This document shows, piece by piece, positions 1-5,936 of a DNA stretch of 6,759 bases. Numbering within the stretch: the stretch's first letter is position 1; every line of letters begins with the position of its first letter. The stretch is from an uncultured Lachnospiraceae bacterium. Its GTDB lineage: Bacteria; Bacillota; Clostridia; Lachnospirales; Lachnospiraceae. The notes beneath the pieces are model-generated. The model saw only the letters and a program-made list of their open reading frames with translations. It had not been told where the DNA came from and searched no databases. The stretch spans positions 1 through 6,759 of the forward strand of contig CAKRJT010000060.1 in assembly GCA_934351925.1 (NCBI GenBank). The letters run 5' to 3'. Both the position numbers and the translations under genes were made by a program.

Positions 1-67
1 CGACGGGGAATCGAACCCCGGTTTCCGCCGTGAGAGGGCGGCGTCTTAACCGCTTGACCATCGAGCC
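1..67 (-). tRNA. tRNA-Glu, anticodon CTC, 3' end cut by window edge
   Basis: Read on the minus strand this folds as a tRNA. The 5' acceptor strand GGCTCGA is at 67-61, followed by a D arm (GTC/GAC stem with AAGCGGTTAA loop). The anticodon arm has a perfect CCGCC/GGCGG stem and the loop CTCTCAC. The T arm has a CGGGG/CCCCG stem with TTCGATT loop. The anticodon CTC (plus-strand 32-34) reads the glutamate codon GAG. Only TCG, the first three bases of the 3' acceptor strand (expected TCGAGCC), are inside the window; the other four bases, the discriminator and any encoded CCA lie beyond position 1. The D arm and the anticodon-stem context are typical of bacterial tRNA-Glu. A promoter lies upstream at 126-154. 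The tRNA is co-directional with polC, and further tRNA genes could follow off the left edge. Confidence 0.95.
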
Positions 68-125
68 ATATATTTCTATTCTTTCAGCGACCGCCTAAGC
101 AATCAGCCGCATCGAACACTTCTAT

Positions 126-175
126 ACTATATACTAGATTCGGCAAAATTGCAAGCTTTTTTTTGTGTTTTATTT
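126..175 (-). promoter_or_regulatory. Sigma-A-type promoter with UP-like A-tracts, driving the tRNA
   Basis: On the minus strand TTGCAA (154-149, 4 of 6 matches to TTGACA) is followed after exactly 17 bases by TATAGT (131-126, 5 of 6 matches to TATAAT). Directly upstream of the -35 box lies an A-rich stretch including an unbroken run of eight A (164-157) and further A-tracts to about 175. This is the position and composition of an UP element that contacts the RNA polymerase alpha C-terminal domains, as is common at strong stable-RNA promoters. Transcription would start near 118-120, giving a leader of about 50 bases to be removed by processing at the tRNA 5' end at 67. The hexamers and spacing are seen directly; promoter strength and use are inferred. 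Confidence 0.72.
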
Positions 176-223
176 AAGTTGTTCAATTTGTATATATTTT
201 ATATTATTTTCAGACATTTTATA

Positions 224-276
224 GGCGGATATCCGCCTTCCGTGTCCCACATATGGGACACGGAAACCGTGTCCGG
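224..276. repeat. Cluster of three palindromic elements with two competing hairpins
   Basis: Three inverted repeats are packed into 53 bases. The first, 224-237, is a perfect 14-base palindrome, GGCGGATATCCGCC. The second, 238-265, is a 12-bp perfect stem (TTCCGTGTCCCA paired with TGGGACACGGAA) closed by a 4-base loop CATA. The third, 256-274, is an 8-bp perfect stem (GGACACGG paired with CCGTGTCC) with an AAA loop. The second and third share the arm at 256-263, so they cannot form together: the block CCGTGTCC occurs three times in alternating orientation (240-247, 256-263 inverted, 267-274). No T-tract follows on either strand, so it is not a classical intrinsic terminator. It could protect the 3' end of the polC transcript, be a REP-like or miniature repeat copy, or be a protein-binding site. 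The structure is certain; the role is unknown. Confidence 0.75.
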
Positions 277-294
277 CAATCCATGCACTTAATT

Positions 295-315
295 AAAAAA
301 ACTGCCCCATCAGTT
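295..315 (-). terminator. Candidate weak intrinsic terminator after polC
   Basis: Beginning 12 bases past the polC stop codon, the minus strand reads AACTG (315-311), loop ATGGGG, CAGTT (304-300), running into a tract of seven T (301-295) whose first two bases belong to the stem. An alternative upstream fold pairs CCA and CAGT with ACTG and TGG around an A-A mismatch, using the polC stop region, and leaves the same T-tract a few bases downstream. Both stems are short with few G-C pairs, so termination may be partial. The T-tract position and co-directional polC favour this reading; the weak stem argues for caution. Confidence 0.4.
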
Positions 316-327
316 ATTCACTGTTGG

Positions 328-3300
328 TCATGCCATCAGCAGCCCGTCAAACAACGAAAGCTGGTTACTCTCCGGCAGATCGCCGAGTATGCCAAGGTCG
401 CCAAGCAAAGCCACGACCGTCTTTGACGCCTTCGTTCTCGTCTGGAAATCGTCCCTTGAGAGGAACGCTCCCTGCTCTGCCGCATTCATTATAAGCTCCG
501 CCGCAACGTCGCCAAGTCCGTCTATGGAATTGAACGGCGGCAGTAGCTTTCCGTCGACTATCTGGAAATTTCTTGAATGTGACTTGTACAGGTCAATAGG
601 CAGGAACTCAAGCCCCCTCGCATACATCTCCTGCACGAGACGCATATCCTTGAGGGTATCCTCCTCCTTTTTTGAGAGACTGTCACTTCTCTTCTTGTAA
701 TCGGCAATGTAGTAGTCAAGCTTATCCTTTCCCATACACATGAGCTCGTATGAGAAAGCGGTTGCCCTTATACTGAAATAAGCAGCATAGTAGGCAAGCG
801 GATAAAACACCTTGCAGTACGCTATTCTCCACGCCATCATAACATACGCGGCGGCATGTGCCTTAGGGAACATGTACTTAATCTTGAGACAGGAGTCGAT
901 ATACCACTGAGGTACTCCGTGTGCGAGCATCTGTTCAGGCCAGCCATCCTTAAGCCCCTTTCCCTTTCTTACACTCTCCATTATGGTGAAGGAGAGCTCC
1001 TTGTCCATGCCCTTTCCGATGAGATATATCATAATATCATCTCGACAACATATGGCAGTCGAAATCGTGGCAACGCCGCTCATAATAAGTGTCTGGGCGT
1101 TTCCGAGCCACACATCCGTACCATGTGAAAGTCCTGATATACGCACTAGATCCGCAAAGCAGGTAGGCTTCGCGTCAATAACCATCTGCATGGCAAAGTC
1201 GGTACCAAACTCAGGTATTCCGAGCGCACCGAGCTTCGTCCCGCCTATATCCTCCGGAGTGATGCCAAGCGCAGAGGTATCCTTAAAAAGGCTCATAACC
1301 TCCGGCGAGTCAAGCGGTATGGTCTTAGGGTCTATACCCGTCAAATCCTGTAACATTCTGATCATCGTAGGATCATCATGTCCGAGAATATCGAGCTTTA
1401 AAAGGTTGTGGTCGATACTGTGATAATCGAAATGTGTCGTGATAATGTTCGTTGTCATATCGTTTGCAGGATGCTGTATCGGTGTGAAGGTGTGAATTTC
1501 CTCACCTATCGGAAGGACTATGATTCCGCCCGGGTGCTGTCCCGTAGAACGTCTGATGCCCGTACAGCCCTCCGATATGCGGACTATCTCACTGTCACGT
1601 TTGGTGACACCGCGCTCCTCAAAATACTTGCGTACATAGCCGTAAGCCGTCTTATCGGCGACGGTGCCAACCGTTCCCGCCTTGAAGGTCTGTCCCTTTC
1701 CGAAAATAACCTCTGTGTACGAATGTGCTTTCGACTGGTACTCACCCGAGAAGTTGAGGTCGATATCCGGCTCCTTGTTGCCCTTAAATCCGAGGAAGGT
1801 CTCAAACGGAATATCAAAGCCCTGCTTTGTCAGCGGCTTTCCACACTTCGGGCATATCCTGTCAGGCATGTCACAGCCAGCGCCGCCTGAAAATTTCTTC
1901 ACTTCCTCAGAGTCAAAATCATAGTAATGGCAGTCACCATTCATGCACAGGTAATGCGGCGGCAGAGGATTGACCTCCGTTATTCCCGCCATGGTCGCGG
2001 CAAACGATGAGCCTACGGAGCCTCTCGAGCCAACCAGATAGCCGTCCTCATTCGATTTCCACACGAGCTTCTGTGCGATGATGTACATAACCGAGTAGCC
2101 GTTGCTGATTATGGAGTTGAGCTCCCTGTCAAGTCTCTCCTTTACAATCTCAGGAAGCTCCTCGCCATACATCTCATGCGCCGTCGTATAGCATATTTTC
2201 CTAAGAGTCTCATCAGAGTTCTCGATTACAGGCGGACATTTGTCCGGGCGCACCGGAGATATCTTCTCGCACATATCGGCAATCATGTTCGTGTTCTCAA
2301 CGACAACCTCGTATGCCTTGTCACTTCCGAGATACTGAAATTCGTCAAGCATTTCCTCTGTCGTTCTAAGATATAGCGGAGCCTGCTTGTCCGCATCGTC
2401 AAAGCCCTGTCCTGCCATGATTATCCTTCTGTAGACCTCGTCCTCAGGATTTAAAAAGTGCACGTCACAGGTGGCGACAACAGGCTTTCCAAACTGCTCT
2501 CCAAGCGCAGCTATCCTTTTATTGATATTTATTAAATCTTCCTTCGATGAAACCCATATATCCTCAGAATCAATCATAAACTGATTGTTGCCGAGCGGCT
2601 GTATCTCAAGGTAATCGTAGAACTCCACGAGCCTTGCGATATCCTGATCCGATTTATTGTCCAGTATGGCGCGGTAGAGCTCTCCCGCCTCGCACGCCGA
2701 ACCAAGTATAAGTCCTTCCCGGTGCTTTAAAAGCTCGCTCTTTGGGATTCTGGGCCTCCTGCTGAAATACTTTAAGTGCGCCATAGATGTGAGCCTGTAA
2801 AGATTAGTTCTTCCCACATCATTTTTTGCGAGGATAATTGCATGGTATGACGGGAGCTTCTTTACGATATTCTCGCGCTCGTCGGCAAGATTCTCGACCT
2901 CATCGAGATTACAGATGCCGCGCTCCTCCATCATGGTCATAAACTTCAAAAATATACCTGCACAGCACTCCGCATCGTCGACCGCGCGGTGATGGTTCTC
3001 AAGCGACACCCCCACCGCCTTGGCTACTGTGTCGAGCTTGTACCTGTTAAGCTGCGGCAGCAGCGCTCTTGCGAGCGCAACCGTATCAACTACAGTGTAC
3101 TCCTTGTCAAGCCCTAATACCTGTTTTGCCTTGGTCTTTATAAAGCCCGAGTCAAAGTCAGCATTGTGCGCCACGAGCACCGCGCCCTCACAGAAATCTA
3201 TAAACCGTGGAAGAACCTCCTCTATGGTCTGTGCATCAACCACCATGGAATCATTTATTCCGGTCAGTTTCTCAATCCTGAACGGTATCGGAATTTCGGG

Positions 3301-4812
3301 ATTTACGAAACACGAAAAGCTGTCAACGCGCTTTCTGTTCTGATATTTCACGGCACCGATCTCTATAATCCTGTCATGCTCTGAGGAAAAGCCCGTCGTC
3401 TCAAGGTCAAACACGACGTATGTATCGTCAAAGGTCTGACCCGCCGGCTGCTCGATAAGTGCCTTCAGATCATCGACAAGATAAGCCTCGACACCATATA
3501 TCACCTTGAAATCCTTGAGCTTCTCAACCGTGTGGTTCGCATCAGGGAACGCCTGACACACACCGTGATCCGTGATGGCGATGGCAGGCATGCCCCACTT
3601 TGCTGCCTGCTTTATGATGTCGGACACCTCCGACACTCCGTCCATATCGCTCATCTTCGTGTGGCAGTGAAGCTCAACCCTCTTTACCTGCGAGTTGTCC
3701 ATCCGCTTTGTGGTAAAATCAGGTATCTTTTTTATGCCGCGCACCGAGCTGACGGCAATCTCCTTGCTCCAACTGTCCATCGCGATAACACCCTTGATTT
3801 TTACAAATGCACCGTCCTTTACATCGTCCTTGATTTCATCGAGATTTTCCTTGGAATTAAGGAAAATCTTGACCGACATGGAATCCGTAAAATCCGTGAT
3901 GGTGAATGTCATAAGCTGCTTGCCCGTCCGAAGCTCCTTAATCTCAACGCCCCTTATCCTGCCTCTGACAACACCCTCTCCTATCTCGTGCGTTATCGTG
4001 GCAAGCTCAATCGCCTCATCGTCAAAATCCTTGCCGTATATGACATCGGGATTTCCCGACATCTTCACGGAACGGAAGCTCTTTGCATCGTCCTTTGCCC
4101 CCGTTCCCTTTTTGTCCGAATATTTTACGTCGGTTCTCAGTCTGCCCGCAACAGTCTTTCCACCCTGAACACTCTCCTGCTTTGCAGCGGCATCGCCGTT
4201 TTTAGGGACAGCGTCAGCCTTAACAGACTCTTCAGGTGCCGTCTCACCCTCATCATTCCCGTCACTGCCCTGCGCCTGCATGTGTATAACCGGCGTATCC
4301 TTCGCCTCGTGCTTAACCTCTTTGTATATCACGTCAAAGCCTATCTCAAAACCGCAGCGGTCAAAGAATACCATATGAAGGTACTCTAACAGCCCCTTCA
4401 CCCTGTCCCTCGCGATGGTTCCGTCAGCCACCGTAAGTTCCATTCTGTCCTCAGCCGTGAAGCGCACCTTGGCTTTTTTAAGGAGATCGTAGTCAAATAT
4501 GCTCTCTTCCTTGAGCTCGTCGAGAATACTCTCCCGGTATATTCCCCACAGCTTCTCCTGAGTGTACTGGCTCGACAGCTCGTACTTCTCAACGACATGT
4601 ATATCCATCGTCTTAAATGGAGGAAGCTGTTTCCTAAATCCGCCTTCAAGCGCAAAAATCGTAGTCTTTGGTATCAGTCTTTTTGACAAAATATATACCC
4701 TAAGCCGGGTTTTGGCTGAGTTGGTTGCAACCTTAAGCACCTCAACATCAGCCAAAATATCCATCGTATCTTCATTAAATTCAAGTGTAGGAAATGCATC
4801 AAATAGCTTCAT
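328..4812 (-). CDS. polC: DNA polymerase III alpha subunit, PolC type, with 3'-5' exonuclease
   Basis: This is the replicative DNA polymerase of low-GC Gram-positive bacteria, acting in the replisome with the sliding clamp. It has 1494 residues, slightly longer than the roughly 1440 of B. subtilis PolC, and appears intact. Domain order: N-terminal domain (about 1-168), charged linker (about 168-258), OB fold (about 275-365), then a PHP domain split by the exonuclease. All nine usual PHP metal ligands can be assigned: H382, H384, D389, H416, E442, H657, C707, D783, H785. The inserted DEDDh exonuclease (about 463-630) has D469, E471, D554, H608 and D613. The palm has GSRGSVGSS (928-936) and the EPDIDLNFSG motif with catalytic D1016 and D1018; D1141 is the likely third aspartate. 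A zinc site is suggested by C956, C961, C980, C987 and C990. The clamp-binding motif QLSLF is at 1484-1488, followed by a six-residue tail. The ATG at 4812 is chosen because it lies 7 bases after the ispG stop and gives a typical PolC N-terminus. Confidence 0.98.
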   Translation of the reverse strand: MKLFDAFPTLEFNEDTMDILADVEVLKVATNSAKTRLRVYILSKRLIPKTTIFALEGGFRKQLPPFKTMDIHVVEKYELSSQYTQEKLWGIYRESILDELKEESIFDYDLLKKAKVRFTAEDRMELTVADGTIARDRVKGLLEYLHMVFFDRCGFEIGFDVIYKEVKHEAKDTPVIHMQAQGSDGNDEGETAPEESVKADAVPKNGDAAAKQESVQGGKTVAGRLRTDVKYSDKKGTGAKDDAKSFRSVKMSGNPDVIYGKDFDDEAIELATITHEIGEGVVRGRIRGVEIKELRTGKQLMTFTITDFTDSMSVKIFLNSKENLDEIKDDVKDGAFVKIKGVIAMDSWSKEIAVSSVRGIKKIPDFTTKRMDNSQVKRVELHCHTKMSDMDGVSEVSDIIKQAAKWGMPAIAITDHGVCQAFPDANHTVEKLKDFKVIYGVEAYLVDDLKALIEQPAGQTFDDTYVVFDLETTGFSSEHDRIIEIGAVKYQNRKRVDSFSCFVNPEIPIPFRIEKLTGINDSMVVDAQTIEEVLPRFIDFCEGAVLVAHNADFDSGFIKTKAKQVLGLDKEYTVVDTVALARALLPQLNRYKLDTVAKAVGVSLENHHRAVDDAECCAGIFLKFMTMMEERGICNLDEVENLADERENIVKKLPSYHAIILAKNDVGRTNLYRLTSMAHLKYFSRRPRIPKSELLKHREGLILGSACEAGELYRAILDNKSDQDIARLVEFYDYLEIQPLGNNQFMIDSEDIWVSSKEDLININKRIAALGEQFGKPVVATCDVHFLNPEDEVYRRIIMAGQGFDDADKQAPLYLRTTEEMLDEFQYLGSDKAYEVVVENTNMIADMCEKISPVRPDKCPPVIENSDETLRKICYTTAHEMYGEELPEIVKERLDRELNSIISNGYSVMYIIAQKLVWKSNEDGYLVGSRGSVGSSFAATMAGITEVNPLPPHYLCMNGDCHYYDFDSEEVKKFSGGAGCDMPDRICPKCGKPLTKQGFDIPFETFLGFKGNKEPDIDLNFSGEYQSKAHSYTEVIFGKGQTFKAGTVGTVADKTAYGYVRKYFEERGVTKRDSEIVRISEGCTGIRRSTGQHPGGIIVLPIGEEIHTFTPIQHPANDMTTNIITTHFDYHSIDHNLLKLDILGHDDPTMIRMLQDLTGIDPKTIPLDSPEVMSLFKDTSALGITPEDIGGTKLGALGIPEFGTDFAMQMVIDAKPTCFADLVRISGLSHGTDVWLGNAQTLIMSGVATISTAICCRDDIMIYLIGKGMDKELSFTIMESVRKGKGLKDGWPEQMLAHGVPQWYIDSCLKIKYMFPKAHAAAYVMMAWRIAYCKVFYPLAYYAAYFSIRATAFSYELMCMGKDKLDYYIADYKKRSDSLSKKEEDTLKDMRLVQEMYARGLEFLPIDLYKSHSRNFQIVDGKLLPPFNSIDGLGDVAAELIMNAAEQGAFLSRDDFQTRTKASKTVVALLGDLGILGDLPESNQLSLFDGLLMA

Positions 4813-4816
4813 CTAT

Positions 4817-4821
4817 CTCTC
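4817..4821 (-). promoter_or_regulatory. Weak ribosome binding site for polC, overlapping the ispG stop
   Basis: The only purine-rich match at a normal distance from the polC ATG is GAGAG, 4 bases upstream of the start, and it overlaps the ispG TGA stop (4822-4820). A better match, GGAAGGA, lies inside the last ispG codons but ends 14 bases from the ATG, which is too far for ordinary use. This suggests that polC depends at least partly on ribosomes finishing ispG (translational coupling). The spacing is seen; coupling is inferred. Confidence 0.45.
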
Positions 4822-5902
4822 ACTGTTCCTTCCAATGGTCAAGCTCATACCTCAGCGCGTCCAAAAGCTCCGCCTCCGGCATCTTCCTTATGACCTCGCC
4901 CTTCTTTATGAGCACGCCTTCTCCCTTGCCGCCTGCCACTCCAAGGTCAGCCTCCTTAGCCTCACCCGGACCGTTTACCACACAGCCCATGACAGCAAGC
5001 TTAAGGTTTAAATCCTCATAATCAGCGGCAAGCTTCTCCACCTTCTGTGCCAGCCCGATTAGGTCTATGCTCGTTCTTCCGCAGGTAGGGCATGAGACAA
5101 TCTCTATCCCACTCTGTCTTATGCCAAGCGTCTTGAGTATGGTCTTTGCCGCCCTTATCTCCTCCACCGGGTCACCTGTGAGCGACACCCTTATCGTATC
5201 GCCAATTCCCTGTCCGAGTATAAGCCCCAGCCCGACTGCGGACTTGATACTCCCAGTCAGCACGGTTCCCGACTCGGTTATGCCTACATGAAGAGGATAA
5301 TCGGTCTTTGCGGAGATAAGCTCATGCGCCTTGACGCACATCATGACATTTGAGGACTTGATGCTTATTACAAGATTGTCATAGTCCATAGCCTCAATTA
5401 TCCTCACCTTGTCAAGAGCACTCTCGACAATGCCGCAAGCGGTGACACCGCCGTATTTTTCAACGAGGTTTCTCTCAAGCGAGCCCGAGTTTACACCGAC
5501 GCGGATAGGAATATTCCTCTCCTTCGCCACATCAACAACTGCCTTTATCCTTTCAAGGCTTCCGATATTTCCCGGATTTATGCGGATTTTATCGACCCCG
5601 TTCTCCATCGCCGCGATGGCAAGACGATAGTCAAAATGAATATCCGCAACCACAGGTATGTGAACTCTCTTTTTAATCTGACCTATAGCCTGCGCTGCCT
5701 CCATTGTCGGGACAGCACATCTTATAATCTCACAGCCTGCTGCCTCAAGCCTTGCTATCTGCTCGACCGTGGCATCCACATCCTCCGTCTTTGTGTTAGT
5801 CATGGACTGAATTGCAATCGGATTGTTCCCTCCGATAAGCACTCCTCCTACATTTACAACCCTCGTATTTTTTCTCTGAATTGAATTGTCAAAGCCCTTC
5901 AT
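4820..5902 (-). CDS. ispG: 4-hydroxy-3-methylbut-2-enyl diphosphate synthase (flavodoxin/ferredoxin dependent)
   Basis: IspG (GcpE) converts 2-C-methyl-D-erythritol 2,4-cyclodiphosphate into HMBPP, the next-to-last step of the cytosolic MEP pathway that supplies isoprenoid precursors, including those for undecaprenyl phosphate. The 360-residue product has the length of the two-domain bacterial form, without the extra middle domain of plant and some other bacterial versions. The N-terminal TIM barrel includes IAIQSMTNTKTEDVDAT (29-45), ADIHFD (86-91) and IRINPGNIG (106-114). The C-terminal iron-sulfur domain has CPTCGR (C271, C274) and GCVVNGPGEA (C307, E314), which together are the four ligands of the catalytic [4Fe-4S] cluster in this family. 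No key residue is missing. The ATG start has GGAGG 4 bases upstream. It lies 34 bases after rseP and 7 bases before polC, so co-transcription is likely. Confidence 0.98.
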   Translation of the reverse strand: MKGFDNSIQRKNTRVVNVGGVLIGGNNPIAIQSMTNTKTEDVDATVEQIARLEAAGCEIIRCAVPTMEAAQAIGQIKKRVHIPVVADIHFDYRLAIAAMENGVDKIRINPGNIGSLERIKAVVDVAKERNIPIRVGVNSGSLERNLVEKYGGVTACGIVESALDKVRIIEAMDYDNLVISIKSSNVMMCVKAHELISAKTDYPLHVGITESGTVLTGSIKSAVGLGLILGQGIGDTIRVSLTGDPVEEIRAAKTILKTLGIRQSGIEIVSCPTCGRTSIDLIGLAQKVEKLAADYEDLNLKLAVMGCVVNGPGEAKEADLGVAGGKGEGVLIKKGEVIRKMPEAELLDALRYELDHWKEQ

Positions 5903-5906
5903 AAGT

Positions 5907-5911
5907 CCTCC
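5907..5911 (-). promoter_or_regulatory. Shine-Dalgarno site of ispG
   Basis: The minus strand reads TGGAGGACTT directly before the ispG ATG. The GGAGG core matches the 16S anti-Shine-Dalgarno sequence fully, with a rather short 4-base spacer. It supports the chosen start and contrasts with the weak site in front of polC. Confidence 0.8.
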
Positions 5912-5936
5912 ATATCAACTTGCAAAGTCAAGCCGG

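Noticed and set aside
143..171. Possible plus-strand terminator, with a T-tract at 157-164
   Set aside because: No stable hairpin precedes the T-tract (only a GCAA/TTGC match with no room for a loop), and no plus-strand gene needs it. It reads better as the A-tract upstream of the minus-strand tRNA promoter.
180..215. Plus-strand promoter-like match in AT-rich DNA (TTGTTC with TATTAT)
   Set aside because: The region is so AT-rich that such matches are expected by chance, and nothing on the plus strand downstream is a gene.
389..1890. Several plus-strand open frames opposite the 3' part of polC
   Set aside because: They overlap one another and polC, their products resemble no protein family, and they have no supporting context.
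3532..4389. Long open frame (285 codons) on the plus strand opposite polC
   Set aside because: It lies antisense within a polC frame with clear motifs on both sides. Its product has no recognisable domain and an unnatural composition rich in Arg, Leu and His, and no Shine-Dalgarno supports it. It is a by-product of polC codon use.
4562..5884. Plus-strand open frames opposite the polC start and ispG
   Set aside because: All are antisense to well-recognised coding sequence and lack start signals or recognisable products.
5903..5936. Internal promoter or attenuator between rseP and ispG
   Set aside because: There is a TTGACT-like hexamer but no -10 box at a suitable distance, and only 4-bp stems can form. 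A normal ribosome site explains the gap.
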